Assembly (NCBI RefSeq): GCF_000772935.1
Contig: NZ_JPVR01000076.1
Coordinates: forward strand, 171,727 to 235,726
DNA length: 64,000 nucleotides
Reading direction: 5' to 3'
From: Lysinibacillus boronitolerans JCM 21713 = 10a = NBRC 103108
GTDB taxonomy: Bacteria > Bacillota > Bacilli > Bacillales_A > Planococcaceae
In this document: positions 56,080 through 64,000 of the stretch, in pieces
How positions within the stretch are numbered: the first letter of the stretch is position 1
How the letters are laid out: each line of letters starts with the position of its first letter
The notes under the pieces: generated by a model
The model's input: the letters and a program-made list of their open reading frames with translations, nothing else
Told to the model about the DNA's origin: nothing
Database searches by the model: none
Program-made: the position numbers and the translations under genes

Positions 56080-56984
56080 ACATAGCATCGGAAATTTTGG
56101 CTTGCAATACCATACACTTCTTCATCTGAAAAGCGTGTACGTAATGCCTCTAGTAAATTTTGTGCCTCTCCTGCATGTGCTAAGCCACTGACAGTCCTAT
56201 CAATCCCATCAAAATCGGAGCCTAATCCTATATGCTCCACGCCTACCAGTTTCGCTAAATGCGCTACATGCCCCACTAGATGGTCTAGTGTTGCATCTTC
56301 GCCAATAAAGAGTGGGAAATAAACAACATGGATATGTCCTCCAGCCTCTACAAGTGCCTTTGCCTGTGCATCTGTTAAGTTACGCGGGTGGTCACATAGT
56401 GCACGTGCATTACTATGACTTGCAATAATATGCTTCGCAAGCGGCAAGACATCCCAAAAGCTTTGCTCATTTAGATGGGACACATCAATAATAATATCGC
56501 GTTCATTTAATAATTGTATAACTTCTTTACCAAATGGCTTTAATCCAAGTGTTGCATCCTGTTCAGCACCATGGGCCACAGCATTTTCTTCATTCCACGT
56601 TAAACCTACTAATTTCACCCCTGCATCAAGTACAGCTGTCAGCTTTGTTAAATCTTCGCCAATGGCACTACAGCCCTCTAGGCTTAAAATGGCTCCTATT
56701 TCGTGTGGAGCTAATCGATCTAACTGTGCCCAATCTGTAATATGCACCATGCCCTCTGTTTGTAAGACGTGAGTATGGAACGCTTCGATTTGGCGCATGA
56801 CCTCAAGAAATTGTAAACTTTGTGGGATTGTTGGGTCAATAAAGATAGCGAACACTTGAGCCTCTACTTGCCCTAATTGCAATCTTTTTTGATTAGCATG
56901 TATTCGCACATCATCAGCAAAATTGGCCGTTTCAAGAGTAGTTAACTTTAAAAGCGCATCACAATGTAAATCAATAATCTTCAT
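56058..56984 (-). CDS. Membrane dipeptidase family (M19) peptidase
   Basis: A 308-residue zinc dipeptidase of the M19 (renal dipeptidase) family. Metal ligands are suggested by IDLHCDALLKL (HxD, residues 6-8), the glutamate in LSLEGC, and histidines in IDVSHLNEQSF and IASHSNARAL; GLGSDFDGI is the C-terminal signature. No signal peptide, so it is cytoplasmic. Relatives cut dipeptides including those with D-residues. GAGGTGAGG precedes the ATG. Confidence 0.92.
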   Translation of the reverse strand: MKIIDLHCDALLKLTTLETANFADDVRIHANQKRLQLGQVEAQVFAIFIDPTIPQSLQFLEVMRQIEAFHTHVLQTEGMVHITDWAQLDRLAPHEIGAILSLEGCSAIGEDLTKLTAVLDAGVKLVGLTWNEENAVAHGAEQDATLGLKPFGKEVIQLLNERDIIIDVSHLNEQSFWDVLPLAKHIIASHSNARALCDHPRNLTDAQAKALVEAGGHIHVVYFPLFIGEDATLDHLVGHVAHLAKLVGVEHIGLGSDFDGIDRTVSGLAHAGEAQNLLEALRTRFSDEEVYGIASQNFRCYVKKAATR

Positions 56985-57031
56985 ATCCTCACCTCTACAG
57001 TTATTATACTGCTTCTGCGAGGAAAAACTTA

Positions 57032-57481
57032 CTAAATTTTATCCTGTGGTGTATCAGAAGAGCCGAATTCCTCCAGCTCAATAAAATCATCTGATTTTGG
57101 TGTTGAAGAAAGAACATCTTCTTCCACTGGGCGTAAATTGTCTTCTTTCTTTTCTGCATGCTCCACACATGTCAGAGCTTGTGGCATTGCCTCTAAGCGA
57201 CCAATCGGAATTTCTTTACCACAGACTGCACACTTGCCATATGTACCGTCTGCCATTGCCTGAAGAGCTTCTTTTATTTCTTCAGCATTATCACCACGAT
57301 GCTCATCGATAGCCATTTCTGTAAGCTGATCCGTTAAATCACTAGCATTGTCAGCTGGATGATTATCATAATTTGATAGTTCTGTCGCTTGTGGTCGCTC
57401 TGATTGCTCTATTCGTTGTTCTATTTCTTGTAATTCTTGCTCTAGTTGTCTTTTTAATTGTTGCATTACTTGTTGATTCAC
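57032..57481 (-). CDS. TraR/DksA-type zinc-finger protein (YteA-like)
   Basis: A 149-residue protein with an N-terminal coiled coil (about 1-35) and a DksA-type finger CAVCGKEIPIGRLEAMP followed by CVEH, so the fourth ligand is histidine instead of cysteine. It resembles Bacillus YteA/YocK general-stress proteins. DksA relatives bind RNA polymerase, but the role of this subgroup is unknown. A GAGGAG site precedes the ATG. Confidence 0.85.
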   Translation of the reverse strand: MNQQVMQQLKRQLEQELQEIEQRIEQSERPQATELSNYDNHPADNASDLTDQLTEMAIDEHRGDNAEEIKEALQAMADGTYGKCAVCGKEIPIGRLEAMPQALTCVEHAEKKEDNLRPVEEDVLSSTPKSDDFIELEEFGSSDTPQDKI

Positions 57482-57559
57482 AATAATCTCCTCCTCATGC
57501 TTTCATTTTTTCCTAATTTACGATTTCTAAAACATGTCAGCATAAGGAAGACCTATCTA

Positions 57560-58318
57560 TTAACTTGTATAAGCTATAATCGCGTCATGTAAAAATTGCG
57601 CTGCTCCTGTTTCACCACGCTCATCATAATAAGCTGTAAAACGATCATCAGCAATATACATCTGTGCCAGCCCTGCATGTGCCTCCTTGGAATACTCTTT
57701 CCACGTAAAGTTCAGCCAGCGTTTATGCAACTCTGCAACTTCCATTGCAATGTCACTTGTAGGATCTCCAAGTTTCATTGCCTCTGCTAAGCGTTCAAAC
57801 ATTTGCTGTTCTAGCTGTTGCATCGCTTCATATTGTTGCTCCGTCATGTTCATAAGCTTAGCATTGGATGCATCCACTGTTTCATTCCCATATTTCTCAC
57901 GGATTTCTTTGCCGTACTGCTTTTCGTTATTCTCAATTAACTTTTCTTTAAAGCCTTTAAATTTTTCTTCATTTGACATTGGTTGTTCCTCCTCAATGGA
58001 TTGTATTGTTTTTTCTACTGTCTGTAAGATCGTTTCCAACTGCTCTTTGCGTTGAAGCAAAGCAGCTCTATGTGTTTTGAGCGCCTCAGCATGCTGAAAG
58101 TTTGGTGCTTGAATAATAGCCTGAATTGTCGCTAATTTCATATCCAAAGCACGGTAAAATAAAATCTGCTGCAACATATCGACCTCCCATTGGCCATAAA
58201 ATCGATAACCTGCCTCATTGGTTCTTGCTGGTTTCAGCAATCCAATTTCATCATAATAACGCAATGTTCTTGTACTAACACCCGATAGTTGAGCAAGCTC
58301 CTGAATGGTATATTCCAT
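57560..58318 (-). CDS. MerR-family regulator with TipAS domain
   Basis: A 252-residue regulator: the N-terminal MerR helix-turn-helix (YTIQELAQLSGVSTRTLRYYDEIGLL), a dimerisation coiled coil (about 75-115), and a C-terminal TipAS-like domain (about 130-250), which in TipA binds thiopeptide antibiotics. GGAGG precedes the ATG. No target gene is adjacent in an obvious operon. The ligand is probably a hydrophobic compound or antibiotic; that is family inference. Confidence 0.9.
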   Translation of the reverse strand: MEYTIQELAQLSGVSTRTLRYYDEIGLLKPARTNEAGYRFYGQWEVDMLQQILFYRALDMKLATIQAIIQAPNFQHAEALKTHRAALLQRKEQLETILQTVEKTIQSIEEEQPMSNEEKFKGFKEKLIENNEKQYGKEIREKYGNETVDASNAKLMNMTEQQYEAMQQLEQQMFERLAEAMKLGDPTSDIAMEVAELHKRWLNFTWKEYSKEAHAGLAQMYIADDRFTAYYDERGETGAAQFLHDAIIAYTS

Positions 58319-58432
58319 CTCATCACCTCCACTAATGCTACTGTAAGCTTTGACGCAACGTTAAGGTCAAGAGCAAAATAAAAAAATTTAATTAAACTTA
58401 ATTATACTTTCAATTCCTTTTACAAAAGTAAA

Positions 58433-58465
58433 AATAGCAAACTAGTAAATCACTAGTTTGCTATT
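58433..58465 (-). terminator. Terminator of the diaminopropionate ammonia-lyase gene
   Basis: AATAGCAAACTAG and its exact complement around a seven-base loop, with a T-rich tail on the minus strand. The right arm includes the stop codon of the gene. The arms are nearly those of the hairpin at 1670-1700. Confidence 0.75.
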
Positions 58466-59675
58466 GATTCGCATATTTCCCATGCCATACTATTTGTTGA
58501 TAACTCTCTTTATCTGTATCACCCTCTGTATTAATAAACAGCACCCTCGCCTGTTCATTTAGGTGCAAGGCTTGTTTTAATTCTTGATATTGATCATTTA
58601 CCATTATTTCATAAAAGCAACCAAATGGCGCCGCTCCTGATTCACCTGCTATAATGCGAGTGTCTGTAGCTAAAGGATTTCCTAGAACGCGCATACCTGT
58701 TGCTGCTATTTCTTCCTCACAGGAGATACTTATTTTTGTGTAGGCTTTTAAGATTTGCCAAGCCTGTGGATTCGGTTCACCACAAGCAAGACCTGCCATT
58801 ATAGTTTGCATCTCCCCACCAACAGTGACAAATTGATCTGTATTTTTCTTAAAGCTTTCATAATAGCAATTAGCGACATGTGGCTCAACCAAGACAAATG
58901 TAATTTCCTGCTCATAGAATTGTTGTAAAAATGCTACAACCGATCCTGCAAAGGACCCAACACCAGCTTGCAAAAATACATGTGTTGGGGCTTGCTGAAT
59001 CTGTTCAACAATCTCCTGTACAAGGGTTGTGTACCCTTGCATAATCCATAATGGAATTTCATCATAGCCCTCCCACATTGTATCCTGAATCAATACCCAA
59101 CCATTTTCTAGTGCAAGCTGTGAGGTATAACGAACAGTATCGTCATAATTCATTGTCGTAATTTCAGCAAAAGCCCCTTCATTTTTAATATGCTGTAGAC
59201 GCTCAGCCGCGCTGCCAGCTGGCATATATATTCGCGCTTGAAAACCCAGTTCTCTGGCTGCCCATGCCACACCACGACCATGATTACCATCTGTCGTTGA
59301 AATAAATGTTAAATTGCCTACTTGCGCTCTTACTTCTGGAGATTTTAACTGTTCAAACGATAGCTCCTCTATATTCCTCCCAAGCTTATTAGCAACATAT
59401 TGCGCAATTGCATAAATACCGCCTAAAACTTTAAAGGCATTTAAACCAAATCGATAAGATTCATCTTTAACGAAGATCTTTTCTACATCCATACATGAAG
59501 CAAGTGCATCAAGTTGATGGAGAGGTGTCTTTTCAAATTGATCATATGTACGCTGAAACTGACTAACCCTCTTTACTTGGTCCAGTGAGAAATAGGGACG
59601 TATTGCTGTTGCTTGTTTTACATTGTCTTGCTCTAAATAATGCTGATTATAAACCCACCTTAATTTTTCGTTCAT
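58461..59675 (-). CDS. Diaminopropionate ammonia-lyase
   Basis: A 404-residue PLP enzyme of fold type II that splits 2,3-diaminopropionate into pyruvate and ammonia. The PLP lysine is K82 in RFGLNAFKVLGG, the substrate loop is STTDGNHGRGVAWAAR, and AGVGSFAGS binds the cofactor phosphate. The length matches YgeX of E. coli. It is a single gene with GAGGGGGG before the ATG. In other bacteria it helps degrade toxic D- or L-diaminopropionate. Confidence 0.93.
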   Translation of the reverse strand: MNEKLRWVYNQHYLEQDNVKQATAIRPYFSLDQVKRVSQFQRTYDQFEKTPLHQLDALASCMDVEKIFVKDESYRFGLNAFKVLGGIYAIAQYVANKLGRNIEELSFEQLKSPEVRAQVGNLTFISTTDGNHGRGVAWAARELGFQARIYMPAGSAAERLQHIKNEGAFAEITTMNYDDTVRYTSQLALENGWVLIQDTMWEGYDEIPLWIMQGYTTLVQEIVEQIQQAPTHVFLQAGVGSFAGSVVAFLQQFYEQEITFVLVEPHVANCYYESFKKNTDQFVTVGGEMQTIMAGLACGEPNPQAWQILKAYTKISISCEEEIAATGMRVLGNPLATDTRIIAGESGAAPFGCFYEIMVNDQYQELKQALHLNEQARVLFINTEGDTDKESYQQIVWHGKYANQ

Positions 59676-59811
59676 CGATATCCCCCCTCAATTTACGGTC
59701 AATATCTACATCATAGTCTATCTAACTTTAAAGTACCAGGAGAGTATATATTAGGAAGTAAAAAAACTATACATTCATCGAACACCGATAAATGTATAGT
59801 TTATGAGAAAA

Positions 59812-60792
59812 TTATTTAACAAAGATTTCTTCCACTTGATCTAGCATAATATTCGCAGCTAAAATGCCTCCAGCCGTATTCCAAATGACATCATCCACTT
59901 TATGTGCATTGCCTTTTTGGACAGCCGTTAGGTTTTTCCATAGTGGGTCTTGTGTCCACTCTTGTTCAGTTGCTAATGCTGAGTCATCACCTGTTGGCAT
60001 GTACGTGAAGTAGAAAATAACATCCCCATCCATTTGAGGGATCGCTTCTTTCCCTACTTCAATCGCTAAGTTTCCTAGTTTTGCATTATCTTTAAATAAA
60101 TCTGCTTGCGCTGCAACACGTTTAAATCCTAAAGCATCAAAAATCACACCTGAGAATGAATCTGTGTAATAGATACGAGATTTATCGGCCATAAAGCGTA
60201 CAAATGAAACTTCTTGGTTTGTTTGTTCTCCAAGTTCTTCTTTCAGTGCTTGTAGCTTATCTTCGTAAGCTTTTAGCACTTCTTCACCTTTTGTTTCTTG
60301 ATTTACTGCTTTTGCGTATAATTTAAAATTCTCTTTCCAGTCACCGCGTAATGTATCAGAAAATACAGTTGGAGCAATTTTGCTAAGTTTAGCATAATCT
60401 TTTTCTTGTCGTAATTTATTGCCAATGATTAAATCTGGCTTCAAAGAAGCTATTTTTTCGATATTAATTTCATGTTCAATACCGACAACCTCCACACCTT
60501 CCATTTGATCCTTAATGTGATCATACCATGGATCGCCTGTCCAAGATTGTACCGCACCTACTGGTTTAATACCTAGAGCTAATAATGCTTCTGTTCCCTC
60601 ATTAGTTAAAACAACAATACGTTTTGGTGTGTCTTTTACTTCAGTTGTCCCCATTGCATGGTCAACACTGTAAGCATTGCTTTCTTTTGTACTTTCTTCT
60701 TTGGTATTATCCTTAGAATTACCGCAAGCTGCCAGAACAAAAATAGCAACCACAGCCAGCAAAACTAATAGTTTTTGAAATGCTTTTTGCAC
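59812..60792 (-). CDS. Iron-siderophore ABC transporter binding lipoprotein
   Basis: A class III periplasmic-type binding protein (FecB/FhuD/FeuA type), 326 residues from the GTG at 60792, with lipobox LAAC (Cys23). I choose the GTG because GGAGG (60801-60805) overlaps the ATG at 60807 and can only serve the GTG. RIVVLTNEGTEALLALGIKPVG and LKPDLIIGN are family stretches. Divergent from the permease/ATPase genes with a Fur box between. The siderophore is not identifiable. Confidence 0.92.
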   Translation of the reverse strand: MQKAFQKLLVLLAVVAIFVLAACGNSKDNTKEESTKESNAYSVDHAMGTTEVKDTPKRIVVLTNEGTEALLALGIKPVGAVQSWTGDPWYDHIKDQMEGVEVVGIEHEINIEKIASLKPDLIIGNKLRQEKDYAKLSKIAPTVFSDTLRGDWKENFKLYAKAVNQETKGEEVLKAYEDKLQALKEELGEQTNQEVSFVRFMADKSRIYYTDSFSGVIFDALGFKRVAAQADLFKDNAKLGNLAIEVGKEAIPQMDGDVIFYFTYMPTGDDSALATEQEWTQDPLWKNLTAVQKGNAHKVDDVIWNTAGGILAANIMLDQVEEIFVK

Positions 60793-60842
60793 CTTTTCTT
60801 CCTCCATTGTATATGATAAAATGTTTAAGCATATTAGACGAG

Positions 60843-60861
60843 AATGAAAATCACTTTCATT
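60843..60861. promoter_or_regulatory. Fur box
   Basis: AATGAAAATCACTTTCATT is a 19-base inverted repeat. The core TGAAAATCACTTTCA agrees with the 7-1-7 Fur consensus TGATAATNATTATCA in 11 of 14 defined positions. It lies between the divergent iron-uptake genes and probably represses both. Confidence 0.78.
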
Positions 60862-60951
60862 TGTCTAAGAACGATATTAATCGTATTGGATGTATCTATC
60901 AATGTCAATAACTAATTTAATAATTTCCCAAGAAAAGAGTACACGTTAAAT

Positions 60952-61953
60952 ATGATATTACAAAATAATTATTCCAAGATGATTGCTTTATTAGTAGGAG
61001 TTATACTATTACTTCTTTGTATGGGGATCAGTATTGTGTACGGTTATGCAAATACCTCTATTCAAACTACGTATGAATCTTTTAAACAATTTAACAATTC
61101 AAATGAGCATCTTATTATTCAAAATGTTCGAATTCCAAGAGCTCTTATAGCCAGTTGCGTTGGTGCTTCGTTAGCCATTACAGGCGTGCTTATGCAGACC
61201 TTAACGAAAAATCCATTAGCCTCTCCTGGAATTTTGGGCATTAATGCAGGAGCAGGCTTTGCTGTTGTCTTTGCTATGATTTTTTTCCACATTTCAAGCT
61301 TGCAATCTTTTGCATGGATTGCATTTCTTGGTGCAGCAATCGCTGCATTATCCGTTTATGGGATTAGTTTCTCAGGTAGAGATGCTGTTACTCCAGTGAA
61401 AATAACTTTAGCTGGTGCTGCCATTAGTGCCCTATTTGCATCATTTACACAAGGTTTACTCGCTACAAATGAAGCAGAGCTTGATCAAGTTTTGTTTTGG
61501 TTAGCAGGCTCTGTACAAGGTAGAAAACTTGAAATTTTACTTTCTGTTCTACCTTATTTAGTAATTGGGTGGATTGCTGCTCTCATCATTTCCCCTAAAA
61601 TGAATATTCTCGCTCTAGGTGATGATGTAGCAAGAGGTCTTGGTTTACGTTTAGGACTTATGAAGATATTAGTAGGTCTTATTGTTATTTTTTTAGCTGG
61701 TGGAGCAGTTGCAATTGCTGGCCCCATTGGTTTTATAGGGATTGTCGTTCCCCATTTTGCGCGCAAGTTTGTCGGCACCGATCATCGATGGCTTATTCCT
61801 ATGGCTGCTTTACTTGGGGGGATCCTTTTATTGCTGGCTGATGTTGCGGCTCGTTATATTATCATGCCTCAAGAAGTTCCAGTAGGAGTCATGACAGCTA
61901 TGATTGGCACACCATTCTTTATTTACCTTGCGCGAAAAGGTGGAAAAAAATAA
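60952..61953 (+). CDS. Iron-siderophore ABC transporter permease (FecCD family)
   Basis: A 333-residue permease with nine to ten membrane spans. Family stretches are RIPRALIASCVGASLAITGVLMQ, NPLASPGILGINAGAG and GPIGFIGIVVPHFARK, the last being the ATPase-contact region. The ribosome site is weak. It pairs with the next gene product. Confidence 0.93.
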   Translation: MILQNNYSKMIALLVGVILLLLCMGISIVYGYANTSIQTTYESFKQFNNSNEHLIIQNVRIPRALIASCVGASLAITGVLMQTLTKNPLASPGILGINAGAGFAVVFAMIFFHISSLQSFAWIAFLGAAIAALSVYGISFSGRDAVTPVKITLAGAAISALFASFTQGLLATNEAELDQVLFWLAGSVQGRKLEILLSVLPYLVIGWIAALIISPKMNILALGDDVARGLGLRLGLMKILVGLIVIFLAGGAVAIAGPIGFIGIVVPHFARKFVGTDHRWLIPMAALLGGILLLLADVAARYIIMPQEVPVGVMTAMIGTPFFIYLARKGGKK

Positions 61954-63008
61954 TGAAACATGTAAAAACAATTCGTCTACTTCAACAAAAAATTTCATTT
62001 TTATTAGATGTACAAGCTATAAAAAAATTAATAGTGATTTGCCTACTAGCTCTTGCTGTTTTCTTTCTTAGTGCATCATTTGGTGATTCATTCATCAATC
62101 CATTAAAAGTTTTACAAGCTTTTTTTGGTTACGGCTCAGATTTTGATCAACTGATCATTATTGATTTTCGAATGCCTCGAATTTTCATGGCTTTGTTTGC
62201 TGGAATGGCATTAGCCGTAGCAGGTGCAGTTTTACAAGGAATCATTAAAAATCCACTTGCCTCACCTGATATAATCGGCATATCTGCTGGTGGTGGGGCA
62301 GCGGTTGTTGGTTTCTTAGCCATTTTCAGTGATTCCAATCACTCTTTAACTGTTAGTATAGAATGGTTGCCATTAGCAGGATTTACAGGGGCTACTATCG
62401 TCGGATGTATAGTTTACCTATTTGCTTGGAAAGATGGTGTCACACCACATCGTCTTGTCTTAATCGGTATTAGCGTGTCGGCATTCATGCAAGCAATTAC
62501 TACAATGCTAATGATTATCGGCCCAATTTATCAAGCAAGTGAAGCGAATAAGTGGATTACAGGTAGTGTCAAAAGTGCAGATTGGGATCAAGTACAAATC
62601 GTTGTTCCTTTGATCATCGTGCTTCTACTTATCACTTTATTTATTACACGACAGTTAAATGTTCAAGAATTAGGTGATGATACAGCATCAAGCCTAGGGC
62701 AATCTGTCCAAAAAACACGCCTTTATTTAATTCTATTATGTTCCAGTCTTGTAGCGAGTGCTATAGCATTTGCTGGCGCCATTGGGTTTGTAGGATTAAT
62801 GGCTCCTCATATTGCACGACGCATCGTTGGTTCATCATTCGGTGTACTTATTCCAGCATCCGCAGCAATTGGTGCATTACTTGTAATGGTTGCAGATATT
62901 ATAGGTCGCACAGCATTTAGCCCATTAGAAGTACCCGCAGGCGTCTTTACTGCTGCCATCGGTGCACCTTATTTTATCTATTTATTATTTAGAAACCCTA
63001 ATAAATAA
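61953..63008 (+). CDS. Iron-siderophore ABC transporter permease (FecCD family)
   Basis: A 351-residue second permease subunit, related to the previous one. DFRMPRIFMALFAGMALAVAGAVLQ, NPLASPDIIGISAGGGAA and GAIGFVGLMAPHIARR are visible. Its ATG overlaps the stop of the preceding gene by one base, indicating coupled translation. Confidence 0.93.
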   Translation: MKHVKTIRLLQQKISFLLDVQAIKKLIVICLLALAVFFLSASFGDSFINPLKVLQAFFGYGSDFDQLIIIDFRMPRIFMALFAGMALAVAGAVLQGIIKNPLASPDIIGISAGGGAAVVGFLAIFSDSNHSLTVSIEWLPLAGFTGATIVGCIVYLFAWKDGVTPHRLVLIGISVSAFMQAITTMLMIIGPIYQASEANKWITGSVKSADWDQVQIVVPLIIVLLLITLFITRQLNVQELGDDTASSLGQSVQKTRLYLILLCSSLVASAIAFAGAIGFVGLMAPHIARRIVGSSFGVLIPASAAIGALLVMVADIIGRTAFSPLEVPAGVFTAAIGAPYFIYLLFRNPNK

Positions 63009-63023
63009 AGGAGTCTATACTAC

Positions 63024-63818
63024 ATGACTGAATCTTTATTAACCAAATCTCTAACATTAAGTTATGGTGATTTCAATATTATCGAAGATCTCAATTTATC
63101 TATTCCTTTGAATGAAATTACTGTATTAATTGGAGCGAATGGCTGTGGTAAATCCACACTCTTGCGCTCCATTGCTCGATTATTAAAACCTAAAAAAGGC
63201 TCCGTTTTATTAAATGGTGAGGATATTTTTAAATTATCAACAAAACAAGTGGCTAAAAACCTCTCTATTCTTCCTCAATCTCCTGTTGCACCAGAAGGCT
63301 TAACTGTCTTACAACTTGTAAAACAAGGCCGCTATCCTTACCAAAATTGGCGTCAACAATGGACTGAAAAGGATGAAGAAATCGTTTTAAACGCTTTAAA
63401 AGCTACAGGTACCGAGCATTTACAAGATAGACCAGTAGACGAGCTATCAGGAGGACAACGTCAACGTGCTTGGATTGCTATGACACTTGCTCAAGATACA
63501 GATATCATTCTTTTAGACGAGCCTACGACATACTTAGATTTAACCCATCAAATAGACGTATTAGATTTACTATATGACTTAAACCAACAGCAAAAGCGAA
63601 CAATTATTATGGTATTACATGATATTAATCTTGCATGTCGCTATGCCGATCATATTATTACAGTGCGTGACCGTGGTGTCTATCGTCAAGGGAAACCAGA
63701 AGAAATTATGACAACTGATTTAGTTAGTCATGTGTTTGACCTTGATTGCCAAATGACGGCAGATCCCATATTTGGTACACCTCTTTGCATTCCATATGGA
63801 AAAGGACGAAAAATTTAA
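63024..63818 (+). CDS. Iron-siderophore ABC transporter ATPase
   Basis: A 264-residue ATPase of the FecE/FhuC type: Walker [10 protein letters not shown], signature LSGGQRQR, Walker [13 protein letters not shown] and H-loop VLHDINLA. Last gene of the operon, with AAAGGAG before the ATG and a terminator directly after. It powers uptake through the two permeases. Confidence 0.95.
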   Translation: MTESLLTKSLTLSYGDFNIIEDLNLSIPLNEITVLIGANGCGKSTLLRSIARLLKPKKGSVLLNGEDIFKLSTKQVAKNLSILPQSPVAPEGLTVLQLVKQGRYPYQNWRQQWTEKDEEIVLNALKATGTEHLQDRPVDELSGGQRQRAWIAMTLAQDTDIILLDEPTTYLDLTHQIDVLDLLYDLNQQQKRTIIMVLHDINLACRYADHIITVRDRGVYRQGKPEEIMTTDLVSHVFDLDCQMTADPIFGTPLCIPYGKGRKI

Positions 63819-63838
63819 TCGCTAATTTGAAAAACAAC

Positions 63839-63872
63839 AAGCCTACACAGAATGATTAATCTGGGTAGGCTT
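63839..63872 (+). terminator. Terminator of the iron uptake operon
   Basis: AAGCCTACACAGA pairs with TCTGGGTAGGCTT (one mismatch), followed by TCATTT. Confidence 0.75.
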
Positions 63873-63919
63873 TCATTTAATAGAGGTATGTTATTAATCT
63901 AAGTATCTAGTAAATTAAA

Positions 63920-63953
63920 AAGTGCAGTAGATGTAAATTCATCTACTGCACTT
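63920..63953 (-). terminator. Terminator after the tRNA-Glu gene
   Basis: A perfect 14-bp stem, AAGTGCAGTAGATG and its complement with a six-base loop, followed on the minus strand by TTTAATTT. It ends the RNA operon that enters from the right edge. Confidence 0.85.
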
Positions 63954-63957
63954 AGTA

Positions 63958-64000
63958 TGACCCGTACGGGATTCGAACCCGTGTTACCGCCGTGAAAGGG
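63958..64000 (-). tRNA. tRNA-Glu (UUC), partial at window edge
   Basis: The minus strand reads an anticodon arm CCCTTTCACGGCGG with anticodon TTC, then the T arm ACGGGTTCGAATCCCGT and the acceptor end ACGGGTCA. This is the 3' half of a bacterial tRNA-Glu; the 5' half lies beyond the window. No CCA is encoded at the end. Confidence 0.92.

Noticed and set aside
1..64000. CRISPR arrays, insertion sequences, prophage or integrase genes
   Set aside because: I looked for regularly spaced repeats, transposase or integrase proteins and long terminal inverted repeats and saw none.

Overview
The window looks like a piece of the chromosome of a low-GC Gram-positive Bacillales bacterium, most likely Lysinibacillus or a near relative. 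The reasons are the AT-rich DNA, strong AGGAGG-type ribosome sites, a T-box in front of leuS, an S-box in front of metK, Zur, Fur and CcpN-type sites, a menaquinone operon, and a backbone gene order (leuS, yttB-like, ytqA-ytqB, ytpA, ytoA, metK, pckA, ytmA, ytkD, ytzI, yidD, men genes) that I recall from Bacillus subtilis. The genus is an inference; no marker gene such as 16S rRNA is present. Layout: 1-669 is AT-rich and empty apart from a terminator. 670-1575 is a DMT exporter. 1733-12608 is a first accessory cluster: two cytosine-deaminase-like amidohydrolases and a peptide-type binding lipoprotein on the minus strand, and divergently a complete Dpp/Opp-type importer followed by a two-component system and a polytopic membrane protein. 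12646-14089 is an ECF sigma factor with a membrane partner. 14464-15645 is a nucleoside transporter. 15771-31955 is mainly conserved backbone (leuS, SulP transporter with an ArsR repressor, MFS, tRNA-modification pair mnmL/mnmM, alanine symporter, YtpA, gamma-carbonic anhydrase, metK, pckA, YtmA, YtkD). 32157-44880 is a second accessory cluster of about 12.7 kb: M29-like aminopeptidase, IclR regulator, M20 peptidase, DUF1177 protein and a second complete Dpp/Opp importer on the minus strand, and divergently a binding lipoprotein, two tandem amidohydrolases (one lacking the HxH metal motif) and an AroM protein. 44927-47100 holds small genes, yidD and a Zur-controlled zinc lipoprotein. 47086-56045 holds a transglutaminase-like protein and menE, menB-H-D-F and menA. 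56058-59675 holds a dipeptidase, a DksA-type protein, a MerR regulator and diaminopropionate ammonia-lyase. 59812-63818 is a Fur-type siderophore uptake system. The window ends inside a tRNA-Glu gene on the minus strand. How the genes work together: both accessory clusters have the same plan, a peptide-type ABC importer split across a divergent promoter from its binding protein and bundled with pairs of amidohydrolases. Each has its own local regulator (two-component system in the first, IclR in the second). I read them as two import-and-hydrolysis pathways for unidentified peptide- or amide-like compounds. The second, with AroM, DUF1177, M20 and M29-like enzymes, is the best candidate for an undescribed catabolic system. 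Near-identical 24-bp repeats next to both start sites in its divergent promoter are a likely operator pair.
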